Assembly: GCA_018136815.1 (NCBI GenBank)
Contig: CM030932.1
Span: forward strand, 2,440,234 to 2,504,233
From: Isochrysis galbana
Lineage: Eukaryota > Haptophyta > Isochrysidales > Isochrysidaceae
Direction of reading: 5' to 3'
DNA: 64,000 nt
The notes under the pieces were generated by a model, which did not search any database, had not been told where the DNA came from, and saw only the letters and a list, made by a program, of their open reading frames with translations. Both the position numbers and the translations under genes were made by a program. Of this stretch, positions 50,235 to 60,332 are shown piece by piece (the stretch's first letter is position 1; the number at the start of each line of letters is the position of its first letter).

Positions 50235-51000
50235 CGCATTGTTATTGTTAGTGTCGCGCGCGTTGAACTATCATTAAAACGATAGGGTCATGGAGCGCGC
50301 GCCGCTCCCCTCCCCTCCCACCGTCACCCCCGCCGCGGCCCGGACGACCAAGCCATGCTGGACGCCGCGCAACTGAAGCGCCCGCGAGAGCAAGCACCCC
50401 ACTGACCCAGGTGCGCACGAGGCTCGCCCCGTGCCGACCCCGGAATGCCAAGAACTAGCAAGCCCACCATGGCCAGCATGGCCCACACAATCCTCACCTC
50501 CTCCCAGCCAACAATGGCCAGCCACCGACTGAAACAAGTCGGCTTCAAGCCGCAACCCATAGGGAAAGCCTCACGGCTGGGCCCCTACACTGCCGCAGCA
50601 CTGACCTCGTGCACAAGCACGAGGCACAGGCCTGGCCAGTCACAACACCAACCCCCTGGGGAGAACTGCCAAACTGGTGCGCAAAAGTGTGCATCATGAG
50701 CCGGACTAGGCTGACAGACCCCGGGGGTCACTCCAACCAGAAACACAAGAACCAGCCGACACCCTCCTCCCCGCCACGAGCGATGGGCCGACGAACATTG
50801 GCACGCACACCACAAGGGACCGAGCCAACCACCGCCCAAACATGGGACAACACCACACACCACACACACCACGCAAAATGGGAGACAACACGAACCCGAC
50901 GCAGCTGCGCCAGGCCAGACACACCAAGAGGGGAGCACTCCGCGCCCCAAGTCCTCCCACACACCATCTCCTAACCCTCCCACTCTCACCTCCTACCATC
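50235..51000 (+). pseudogene. Second LINE-ORF1-like remnant
   Basis: TTGAACTATCATTAAAACGA, then TAGGGTCATGGAGCGCGCGC, is almost the same start context as at 8970-9010. Further on, GKASRLGPYTAAALTSCTST matches GKAPGPGPYTAAIPPSCSGT from the copy near 9270. The frame is broken soon after the ATG. It ends before the TATA-rich stretch at 51050. Confidence 0.45.
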
Positions 51001-51645
51001 AGATGACTAACACGGAGGACGGCGGGGGCGGAGAGAATGTATAAAAGTATATTGTAGAATATAGATATAGATATAGAATGGTGTAAATGAACGTGTTAAC
51101 ACCCTTAACATGGGAACATGCACCCTCCTGACAACTACCACTACCAGCCTAGGTGGCTGTGGTCCACTACCACTACCAGCCTAGGTAGCTGTGAGGCCCT
51201 AGCAGGTTGAAACATGTTTGATTGGGGCGGTGGGTGTTCACGGACTTGATCGCAAACAGCAAACAGGGCCGGGAACAGGGTCTCACCTTTTCTCGAGTCA
51301 GCATGGTGTCGTTTTTTATTTGTCGTTCTTTTGACGTCATTCTCTTCGTTCTCCTACGGGCGCATGATGCGTGATGCCTGCGCGCGCCATGCCCCCCCCT
51401 CTCGGGAGACCCTTGGGCCCACCCCAGAGGGCCAGCCGGGGCGGCTCATGGGGGCAGTGGAGGCTGGGGCTTTGCCCCTAGCCTCTCTTGCCTCTCCCTC
51501 GCTCGCCTCGCTGGCCCTGGGTGCCCTCCTGGCGGCTCTGGTGGTTTGTGGCTCGGTGGTCGGTGGTGGTGGGGGGGGGATTCAGTACGATGGGGGGCCA
51601 TTGCAGGCGAATGCATGCGGCGCGCGGCGCGCGCCCACTGAAGGT
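51001..51645. other. Intergenic with short direct repeats
   Basis: A TATAGA microsatellite lies at 51060-51078. A 27-base direct repeat (AACTACCACTACCAGCC and CTACCACTACCAGCCTAGGT, each followed by GCTGTG) lies at about 51134-51192. No gene. Confidence 0.4.
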
Positions 51646-51649
51646 CCGG

Positions 51650-51790
51650 ACAGATGTGTTGAGTGCTCAGCCTCTGCCGGAAGGCAAGGGCTGTGGATGG
51701 TTGTGCTGGCCCACCCAGGGGGTGTCTGCGATGGAGGGAGGGGGGCGCGAGGCCCCCATTGCCATTGACCCCTACTTATTTATACTACTA
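51650..51790 (-). repeat. Repeat family R4, minus-strand copy
   Basis: Reverse complement matches 8628-8760: TAGTAGTATAAATAAGTAGG, CAATGGGGGCCTCGCGCCC, CCATCGC, GGGTGGGCC and CTTCCGGCAGAGG in order. Confidence 0.55.
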
Positions 51791-51865
51791 AGTGTAAGTA
51801 TTATGTGGATGACGTCGGATGGGGAAAAGGGACCTTAAAGGGATTCGCCTTCGGCGATGGGGGAA

Positions 51866-52714
51866 TGTCAAAGTTTTCTTGAAGAATTTCTTGTGTTAAG
51901 ATGGTTTACTCCCAGTGCTGAGAGACCGTGCCTCATCGGCAACGGAGCCCCTCCCCCGCGATGGGATGTGTGTGTGGCTCGTCCGGTGTGTTTGGCTAGG
52001 GATAGCGGATAAAGGTACCCAGCTTTCTAGGACCAGTCCTAGAAACTAGGACGGACTTTGCTAGGTGAGAGCATGAGCATACCATGTTATTTTGTCCCAA
52101 ACCTTGGCTATTGAGTTACCACATGCATGTCCTCATTAAATGTTCCAGGTGTACCTAGGCACCATTCCCTCAGCAACACCAAGTTTTGTGACGCGTTTAC
52201 GGGTCACCTGGTCGGAATTGCTGCTTGTCCTAGAAACGGGAGAAATGGCTGATACCACCCAATGGGGAGCTCTTCTACCCATGGTCCCCAGGAGATGAAA
52301 TGTTGCTTTGACTGCCCTCTTTGAGACCTTCAGTGACCACCAAGCTTGGTTCTGTCATCTAAGTGTCCAATCCGCTAGCCTACTGCTCCAAAAGGTCTCT
52401 AAAATAAAACTCCTCTGGTGCGAGCGGACGCCCGAGTGCAGCACCGCATGCTGAATGTGGTAGCAAAAGTAAGCAAAGACAAGCTCCGCAGAGTTGGTCA
52501 TGGGGAGAGCTAAGGTTGAATGGGATGTGGAGATGGTTTGCTTCAGGTGATGGGATGTCTCATAAGCTCACCATAGGCTATAATGGAGGCATGATCGGCA
52601 GAGTCCTAGAAATCCAAGGATTTTCTAGGACGTGGTCCTAGTTTCTAGGACGGAATTTTTGTCCGATAGGGATGATAGCCAACAAGACCTTCTGCAAGAC
52701 TACAATTTCTAACA
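51866..52714 (+). mobile_element. 3' end of a Copia element: LTR containing a nested transposon
   Basis: Begins TGTCAAAGTTTTCTTG after a polypurine-like GATGGGGGAA, and ends ACAATTTCTAACA at 52714. It matches the 157-bp LTR at 35642-35798 on both sides of a 670-bp interruption. The 60 bases before it (GATGACGTCGGATGGG, GGATTCGCCTTCGGCGATGG) also match the internal end of the Copia element at 35799-35870. It is therefore a truncated 3' end, not a solo LTR. Without the insert the LTR is about 179 bp. Confidence 0.7.
52004..52666. mobile_element. Nested DNA-transposon-like insertion, 663 bp, 7-bp target duplication
   Basis: It splits the Copia LTR. TAGGGAT stands at 51997-52003 and again at 52667-52673, and the uninterrupted LTR at 35642-35798 has a single copy. 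The ends form imperfect inverted repeats: AGCGGATAAAGG at the left, TCGGACAAAAAT at the right read inward. CCTAGAAACTAGGAC lies about 35 bases inside the left end and in inverted orientation (GTCCTAGTTTCTAGG) near the right end. No transposase frame. Confidence 0.65.
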
Positions 52715-52734
52715 TAACGTCCCAGGGCCGCGCG

Positions 52735-53264
52735 CGGGCTGTGAATATTAACTCTTTACTGCCGGGAGCGCAGCATGCAAATGGATGCTTCGAAGTTTCG
52801 TTTTTTGAGGTGAGAGAAGACAGGATCGAAGACATGTTCAACGATATAAGCGACGCTTTCCGCAAAGAAAGAGATGACCAAATTTTTCCCGATCCCCCCC
52901 CCCCCCCCTTCTCCCTCCCAGTCCCACTCCGTTGCGTCGCGCCGCCCTCCCCTCGCCCCTCCGCCGCCCCATACCTCTTTCTAATGTGCACACGTGGATT
53001 ATTTGGTAAACTGAAGCATCGATCCAAATGGCAAATGGCAAATGGCTGCTTCGCCCCTGGGCCTATTTTCTCCATAATTCCATACTACAATCTCGACCTA
53101 TTGTGTTGTAAACGTGTGGGAATGTGGGGAAGGATGTCCCTGAGGCTCCCCCAGCACCTCATGGGCACCCCTCAAGGTGTTGGCGAGCAGGGACGGAATT
53201 ATGTCGTTTGAAGCATCCATTTGGATACTTTACTCCGGCAGTAAACAGTTAAAAGTTTTCTTCC
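52735..53264. mobile_element. MITE-like inverted-repeat element flanked by a 28-bp direct repeat
   Basis: Left arm AACTCTTTACTGCCGG then AAATGGATGCTTCGAAG (52750-52797). The right arm is the reverse complement, TGAAGCATCCATTTGG then CTCCGGCAGTAAACAGTT (53209-53250). The element is bracketed by ACGTCCCAGGGCCGCGCGCG plus GGCTGTGAA at 52717-52744 and 53268-53297. No coding capacity; a C run sits inside. It lies between the Copia end and the exostosin gene. Confidence 0.55.
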
Positions 53265-53432
53265 TAACACGTCCCAGGGCCGCGCGCGGGCTGTGAAAGG
53301 AACCCTATTGCAGTGGGAGGGAGGGGCGGTTCGGAAGCGTCTCTCTCCCGCCTGAGCCAAGGGGAGAGAGGCAGGGCGAGAGGGGGAAGAGGCAGGGAGG
53401 GAGGAAGAGAGCACGACCACGAGCTGGCGGTT

Positions 53433-54863
53433 ATGCCTCCGCCCGCCTGCCGCGGCCGCTGCACTCAGCCATGCAGTGCTTCGCTGGATCTACCTCACCC
53501 CTCTCCCGCTGCTCCCTCTACTCTCTTGCGCCCCCTCCCGCGATTCTTCCTGCGTGAGGAAGGCGGGCTCAACTTCTCCTCCACTGCCGCGCGCGCCCAC
53601 CACCTTCTCCGCCAGCGCGCGCCTGACGAAGTTTTGCCTGTCGATGTGGCGCAGCACTTTTTTGAGCTGCCATTGGTCGATGCCCTCCGCTCTCACGCAC
53701 AACGCGTGAGTGCGGCGGAGGAGGCAGAGCTCGAGGTGCTCGGAGTGATGCCCTTCACGTCGTGGGTCATCGACAACCTTGCCTGCGCCCCTCTCTGCGA
53801 CGGCTCCAACGCACACCGTGCCAGGATGGCGGCAGCCGCTGCAACGCTCCATCAGATCCACGAGTGGGGACACAGCCGTCAGACCGGCCGTCGCTTCCTG
53901 CTAATTGTGGGCCACTACAGCATTTATCGCTCGCTCGGAGAGGAGCTGACAGCAGAGTTGGAGAGGGGCAATGTGTTGATGGCGGTTGCCGACACATCGT
54001 TTGGTACGCAGAAGACATTGCGCGGCGCCGGCAAGGGCGCTCTCCCAAATCTCATCATGACTGGCATCGTGCTGCCCTACTGGGCGCACTCGCACGCTGT
54101 CCACCCGGATGAAATCACGCATGGCTCGGCGTTCGGCGCCCATGCGGCAGTTGCCGGCCCACCTCGTCGGCGAGGCATCATGTTCCACGGTGGCCTCTTG
54201 CGCTTTGACTTTGGTGTGCGCAATCGGATGGTGGAGATCATGCGAATTTTGGGTGCGCAGCGCGTGCCAATCGACCTGCGGCTGAGCGAACTTACACGCG
54301 CAGTTGGGAACGGGACAAAGCTTGACGAGCGAGCGGGCGGGCGGCGAGCCCAGTATATGGAGAGCGGCCACGCGTACCTCAATGCCTCTTTATGCCCATC
54401 ACCCTCCGGTGACACCCTCACCTCACGCCGCCTTTTCGACGCTATGTCGGGTGGGTGTGTGCCGGTGCTCATGCGCTCCATGTTTGGCCTTCGCATGCTT
54501 AGTGGTCCTTCGAAAGGCAATCTATACGCGGCACTACCATTTCCTCTTTCGGTGGACTGGCAGTCTGTCACACTTTGCCTGCTGCCCAGTCTGCTGAGCA
54601 AAGGAAGCTGCATCGGTGGCGACGCAGCGTGGTTGCGCGAGTGGCACGACGAGGAAGCCGCTTTGGAGAGCATGCGGCGTAGTGCGCTGGAGGTCTTCAG
54701 ATCTCATCTAGACTACACGCGGAATCCTCAGGGCGTGGCCAGCGCCGTCCTGCGTGAGGCGGCGGCCCGCATCGGACGGCCTCCGTTGCTGGGCCGGGCC
54801 GGATCGGCTAGGGGATTCGGTGCGGGGCAAATGAAGCCTTCGAGCGTGCACGGCAAGAGATGA
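53433..54863 (+). CDS. Exostosin-family (GT47-type) glycosyltransferase
   Basis: 476 residues from the ATG at 53433 (MPPPACRGRC); the frame is open upstream without another ATG. The N-terminal third contains HFFELPLVDALRSHAQRVSA and a region like the acceptor half of exostosins (FLLIVGHYSIYRSLGEELTA). The C-terminal half has the family signatures: PNLIMTGIVLPYWAH, RRRGIMFHGGLLRFDFGVRN, and ASLCPSPSGDTLTSRRLFDA followed by MSGGCVPVLM, the nucleotide-sugar-binding segment of the family. Such enzymes build cell-wall or proteoglycan-type polysaccharides in the Golgi. No clear signal anchor is seen, so a first exon may be missing. It is encoded next to a second exostosin gene 1.4 kb downstream on the same strand. 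Confidence 0.75.
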   Translation: MPPPACRGRCTQPCSASLDLPHPSPAAPSTLLRPLPRFFLREEGGLNFSSTAARAHHLLRQRAPDEVLPVDVAQHFFELPLVDALRSHAQRVSAAEEAELEVLGVMPFTSWVIDNLACAPLCDGSNAHRARMAAAAATLHQIHEWGHSRQTGRRFLLIVGHYSIYRSLGEELTAELERGNVLMAVADTSFGTQKTLRGAGKGALPNLIMTGIVLPYWAHSHAVHPDEITHGSAFGAHAAVAGPPRRRGIMFHGGLLRFDFGVRNRMVEIMRILGAQRVPIDLRLSELTRAVGNGTKLDERAGGRRAQYMESGHAYLNASLCPSPSGDTLTSRRLFDAMSGGCVPVLMRSMFGLRMLSGPSKGNLYAALPFPLSVDWQSVTLCLLPSLLSKGSCIGGDAAWLREWHDEEAALESMRRSALEVFRSHLDYTRNPQGVASAVLREAAARIGRPPLLGRAGSARGFGAGQMKPSSVHGKR

Positions 54864-55696
54864 AAAGTCCTACGAGCGAATGGGGCGCCCCGTGCCATTC
54901 AAGAAAAAAGCTGGGGAGAGGATATGTGTGTGTCCATGTGCAGTCGTTGGGCAAGCCTGATCCTATCATAGATGAGATAGAACGCTTGCGCGACTCGGGG
55001 GGGTGCATGACCAGAAGAGATAGAACGCTTGCGCGACTCGGGGAGGTGCAACACCGGTCGAAACCGCCGGAGGCTGTCGCACAGCCCTGCCTCTTCCACG
55101 CGCGCCTCGCCGGTTCTAGGTACCTCCCTCTGGCCTCTGTATGCCTGGCGACCGGGGAGGGAGGGGGGGGGGGGGGGGGGGATGAGTGCGAGAGCTGACC
55201 CATGCAGGCCTGGGAGTGTGAATCGTGACTCGCGCCCACTGGCCACTGGGGGTCTGAGTGCCAAGCTGTTGAGAGCTCAGCTCATGCCAAGAGGCAGAGG
55301 ATGAGGGGGGGGGGAAATCTTAACAAAGTATCCGCTACTCGCACGGCATGTGGCAGAGTGCTCATGCTGCTCCTATCTACACGCCCCCAACTGTCAACAT
55401 CCCCCCCCCCCCCCCCCGAGGTTCCCTAACATGGAATCTCGAATCTCCGGGGCAGGGGAGGCCAAAGATCATAATTGCACGAACGCATACACGAAGGAGG
55501 AATGTGAGCAATACCTTAGTTAGAAGTCACGACACATGCATACAATTCAGGGGCGAATTCATTCCCCGCGGAGCTTTCCTAGCCACATGGGATTCCACCA
55601 TCGCACTATACACGCAAAGGCGATGGTCGCGCGAGCTACTAACTACTATAACACAAGTGGAACGAACACTCGCCAAACGGCGAGACACAACCAAGT
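54864..55696. other. Intergenic with a 43-base tandem duplication
   Basis: GATAGAACGCTTGCGCGACT followed by CGGGG occurs at 54976 and 55019. G runs lie at 55160-55182 and 55303 and a C run at 55402-55418. No gene. Confidence 0.5.
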
Positions 55697-56018
55697 TTAT
55701 GCACTTGGTTCGCCCATGGGGGGGCACGAGCCCCCCCCTCTCTACACTCCTCCCCTGCCGTGGGGAAGGAACCGGTCCTGAACAGGGGGGCCCAGGGGGA
55801 GGAGGGGCTGGTAGGAGGGATGGGCGGATGGGCTGGCCACGACAGGCCAAGGCGGGCGATTCAGGCGTGCCTGTGGGGAGAGGGATGGGTCAGCAGGGCA
55901 GTGTGCTCCTGGCAGGCCATCAGGCTTGCCAGGAGAGTGGGTGGTTCCTCCCCCATGGCATGGGAGGAGTGGAGAGAGAGGGGGGCTCGTGCCCCCCCAT
56001 GGGCGAACTAAGTATAAG
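55697..56018. mobile_element. Complete inverted-repeat element of family R3, about 320 bp
   Basis: Left end TTATGCACTTGGTTCGCCC, ATGGGGGGGCACGAGCCC, CACTCCTCCCCTGCCGTGG. The right end read inward is TTATACTTAGTTCGCCC, ATGGGGGGGCACGAGCCC, CACTCCTCCCATGCCATGG. The arms are about 75 bases each. No coding sequence, so it is a MITE. Related ends lie at 32769 and at 58981 and 60055. Confidence 0.7.
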
Positions 56019-56225
56019 CTTAGTTGGGCTGTCACTGTGAAACTGTAGATTTATTCTCTAGCTACTTAGAACTTGCTTGAAAGGAGTGAGTGTGACTTGT
56101 CGCCGCGGAGCGGTTTGCCGATCGGAGCGATGCGGTGAGAGTGGCTCGCTCTTCCCTCCACCATTTCACCTCCTCTTGCCGTGCTCTGCCGCTCCCTCTC
56201 GACGAGGCAGGGGCATTGGGGAAGT
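56019..56225. other. 5' leader of the EGF-exostosin gene
   Basis: Short pyrimidine-rich stretch between the R3 element and the ATG at 56226. No further features. Confidence 0.35.
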
Positions 56226-58954
56226 ATGCCCGGCTGGCGGACTGCTGCCGTTCTGGCCCCAATCGCACTGCTCTGCTTCCTGTTCATTCAGTCGCGCTGG
56301 CTGCGCAGCTTCGTCGCACTCCGAGCTCCTTCGCCTGTGCAGACTGAGCAGCGCCCCGTGGCTCATCTGATGACGGTGAGAGGGGTTGAGCCGACTCAGC
56401 CGACGAGCCGAATGCCTATTCCTCGGGCAGACCGACCTCGCCGACGCGAGCACCGGTCGGGCGCTCAGCTGGAGCTTGTGCCAGAAGAATTCCTCGATTT
56501 CTCTTTGAGAACTCGTGAGTTGCTCTCGCGTGTCCACCATCGGAGTCGACACCGTGAGACTTTGGACCTACAGATCCCTCTTTCGGCTCGACCACAAACG
56601 GCCTCTGCGCCAGGATGTCCAGCGAACTGTTCTGAGCGTCCAAGTTGTATCTATGTGCGCGTGGGCTCGGCGTCCACCTCTTATTGTACATGCCCTCCAG
56701 GATGGACGGGCGAGGCCTGCGAGCGCAGAGACCCATCTCCATGCAATTCCGCCAATGGAGGCCGCGTGCTCTCCAGATGCGCGGGCGTCTGTGATGAGGA
56801 CGTCAACCGTTGCATGTGCGGCGACGGGAGTAGTCATCCGGGCAGGCCGATGCGTGCTTGCTACTACGACGGTGTGGAGCGAGATATGCCCTGGCTCACC
56901 CCAAACTGGGGAGGATTTTCGCATGGGCCACGCTCGCACTTCTGGAGCGGACGCATGCTGGGCTCGACGACCGGCTGGTGCGATGCCAGCGTTGGCAGCA
57001 TTCAGAGACCTCTACAGAAGTGTTCGTGCTACGATGGGGTCAACAAGGGTCCACTGTGTGAGCCAAGTGGAGCATTCTGCGTTAACCAGTGCAACGGGAG
57101 GCAGCATGGTCGATGCCAAAACGGTTACTGCAATTGTAGTAGAGGATACACCGGTATCGATTGCTCCATTCGGGTTGACGGGCATGTCCCTGCGGATACG
57201 AAAGTTAGCACTGATGGCCGCCGCGAATGGGAGGTGCTGAGCACACGTGAAGATGTTGCTCACATTGGCCAAGCACATGATCACGGCACTATCGAGGAGC
57301 CCAATCAGGTAGCCGTGATGCCCCGTGTGTATGTTTACGAAGCACCGCCCGAGTTCAACATGCTTCTTCTCGCTCGACGCTTGGTGCCAGATGCGTGCGT
57401 CCTTCGTACTTATGGCGATGACAATAAGGCAACGTGGTCGTCCAATCTATACGGTGCGGAGGTTGCTCTCCACGAAGCATTCCTCTCCTCGCCCCATAGA
57501 ACTCTTGATCCAGAGCTAGCGGACTACTTCTTTGTCCCGGTCTATGTCGGTTGCTTTGTGTCCGAATTCAATCGTCCGTACCCGCGTCACTGGCTGTGCG
57601 ACAAGTGCCACTTGGGTCAGCCCGCGGATCTAGCATCTCTTCGAGCGATGCGTTGGCAGCGCCAGTTGCTCCTATGGCTCCAACAAGCCATGCCCTTCTG
57701 GAATCGATCAGGGGGAGCGGATCATCTTTGGCCGGCTTTCCATGACGAGGGGGCTTGCTACATGCCAGCTGAGGCCGGACATGCGATCATTCTGACCCAT
57801 TGGGGCCGTCGAAATACTCGACCGAACGGGTCTTCCGAATACCATATTTGGAGGGTGAAGCCGTATGCGCGAGAGATGTATGGATGGACTAGATGCTATG
57901 ACCCTTGCAAGGACATCGTCATGCCCAGCTGGCGAAAGCCGGAGGTGAATTGCCTCATGCAAGCAGCGTGTATTGCCGTTGTGCCTGCCGGCACTTCCCC
58001 TTGGCTGATGATTTCACCTTGCTTGCATTTGCATCACTATGTTTGCACAACTATTGGCTGAAACAGGTGACCGCTTCCGATATCCATACGAATCCCGACA
58101 AGGGGGCCTCCGGGCACCGTGACTTGCTCTTCTATTTCAACGGCAACCTTGGTGGCTCTCCGCAGATGCAAAATTATTCATTTGGGATTCGGCAGCAGCT
58201 TCTTGCTTTGTACGGTCACCTAGCAACGCGCGCTCAAGAGTATGCTAAGGGGAGGGCGTCCGATGTGCCTTACGGGGCTCGCGTGATCATCACCGACGTA
58301 AAGACACCAAAGTATTATCAAATGCTCTCGCGCTCTACATTTTGTGGAGTCATGCCCGGATGGGGATGGTCCGGGCGCTTCGAGGACGCGGTTTTACATG
58401 GTTGCATACCGGTGGTGCTTCAAGACAACATCGATGCTCCATTTGATACTGTGCTCGATTGGCCTGCCTACGCAATGCGAGTGCCACGATCGCGAATGCA
58501 CGTGATGCTTCAGGAGTTGATAGCTGTCCCCAAGGTTGAGATCGACCGTATGCAGCAAGTTCTCCGACGTGTGTGGACGCGCTTCACATACGCAAGTGTT
58601 GTGGCACAAGAGCAACAACGTGCGTTCTCAGAGGGTCGGGATACTGATCTCGGGGAGGGTCTCGGTAGGCACCGTCAAAGTGATGCAATTGCCACTCTGC
58701 TCACGGAACTAAAAGCTCGTTTGTATCTACGGCGCATGCGACAACGCCAAGCACATAAAGCGCTCCAAAGGGACCACGGAGATATGCCTCAATCGCGGTT
58801 GAAGCGCATCCTTTCCCCAATTTCTGAGTGCATCATTACTGCCTTTGGTGTAGATATGAGCCCCATGATGTCAGACGAGGCGTTGACCCAATCTGCGTCG
58901 AGTGTGATGCGCAAAGACTTCCACGAGCTTCACATTAACGGTTGGATAATTTGA
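56226..58954 (+). CDS. EGF-repeat exostosin-family glycosyltransferase, type II membrane protein
   Basis: Gene model: join(56226-57944, 58067-58954), 868 residues. The intron 57945-58066 (122 bases, GAG/GTGAAT...ACAG/GTG) keeps frame and joins PSWRKPE to VTASDIHTNPDKG. Start MPGWRTAAVLAPIALLCFLF gives a signal anchor. Two EGF-like modules follow (CPANCSERPSC..CTCPPGWTGEACE; CVNQCNGRQHGRC..CNCSRGYTGIDCS) with a cysteine-rich spacer. The exostosin domain runs from VMPRVYVYEAPPEFNMLLL through LDPELADYFFVPVYVGC, RDLLFYFNGNLGG, LSRSTFCGVMPGWGWSGRFE to DAVLHGCIPVVLQDNIDAPF. EGF plus exostosin in one Golgi protein is a known arrangement in plants and algae. The tail is basic and helical. Confidence 0.85.
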
Positions 58955-58980
58955 GATCATGATTGGTTGTGTGCTATTGA

Positions 58981-60055
58981 ATTTATACTTAGTTCACCAT
59001 GGGAAGGCGCCTCGTGCCCTCCTCTCCGGGCTTCACATCCCCTTCGGGGGGCACCTCAGACACTCTTAGGCTGTGCCCTCGGGCATGGACCCCCCCACCC
59101 CACCCCCCGAGGACTTCAAACGCGTCAGACGGCTCAAATCAGGCGAACATGCGACCATCCCGGGATTGCCCTTGGGCGATAAAATATCTACTTCCCAAAA
59201 TCTAGAGAAAGCGCTCGCGGCGACAAAATACCCACAACAAAGCAAGCTCATACGCGCCCCCATTACGACTCCCTCTCGAAAAAAAAATTCTTGAAGGTGT
59301 CCGCTAAGCTACTAGTGACACAAACTCTCTCGCGCTCCCGATGCCACCGCGCCTATACCCCTACCTCTACTCCCCCGTCCGCTCCCCCCCTCGTTCCTTT
59401 TTCTGCCGGTTTTGGGGGGTCGGCCCACGTACACTACTTTGGGCCTAGCGTTTGTGGGAGGGGAGGGGCAGGCCTCTTGCATTCGTTCTGCATTAGTCTT
59501 GGGCCCAGTCCGTCCCCGTGCGGGGGCCAGGCCTCTCGGCCTTCCCCATTGGATTCCTCGAGCGGAGGCATATTGCCTCCTACGGTCTGTTGTTATCCCT
59601 GGTCGCTAAGTCCGGTGTTGTTTTTTTGTTGTATTATGTGTTGTATGTTGAGGTGCTCTAGTACTGTTACGAGTTACGACTCCCTCTCGATACTTGGCAA
59701 AACCAAAGTCGGGAATTTCCTCATTCATATACTCTCCATCCCCAACAACCTACTTTATTACGTAGGGGCCAATGGGGGCCTCGCGCCCCCCTCACTCCAA
59801 CGCAGGCCAAGACGGAATTCCTAAGCGCAACTCGTGGGAGGGAATTCCTAAGCAACTCGTGGGAGTGCGTAGTACGACACGCCTCGCAACTCCTCGACAA
59901 AGCGAAGGGGGCCCCGCCATCGGACCCGGCCCCCCTGCATGCTAAGAGGCAGCGCAGGTGGGTGGATGGTTCTCGCCCCCCATGAGGGGGGTCGAGAGGG
60001 GGGGGGGGGGGGGGGCGAGACCCCCCTCCATGGCGACCAATCATAAGATTAGTTG
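58981..60055. mobile_element. Long or composite R3-type element
   Basis: The left end ATTTATACTTAGTTCACCAT and the right end (read inward) CTTATGATTGGTCGCCATGG plus CCCCCCTCATGGGGGGCGAG resemble the arms of the 55697-56018 element. About 0.9 kb lies between them, including an R4 piece at 59750-59815 and T/C-rich sequence. It is either one large family member or two decayed halves side by side. Confidence 0.35.
59750..59815 (+). repeat. Repeat family R4, partial copy
   Basis: TATTACGTAGGGGCCAATGG, then GGGCCTCGCGCCCCCCTCAC, as in the R4 copies at 8628 and 51790. Confidence 0.5.
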
Positions 60056-60332
60056 GCGTTACTCCTTGAGTCAGTCGAAGGTCTGTGTCGTGCCACTGGT
60101 GGGACGCGCGTGTGAGGGCCCTGCCCTGGGGCATCCCTCATGGGATCGTATAAATTCGTTTCTTCATTTCCTTTTTGTTCGTTTCTTGGTTGCCATGTTG
60201 TTTAGTCTACAGAGTCGCCGTTTACAAAGCCTACCATATGATTGAGCTGCTCACTGCTCAACGAATTCCAACGTCCTCACAGCAAAAGGTGAACGATATT
60301 GCTTGTCGTTATGCTGATAGGCCCTGTCCGGG
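60056..60332. other. Intergenic, 3' flank of the lectin gene
   Basis: No gene or repeat partner found; AT content is higher near 60160-60290. Confidence 0.3.
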
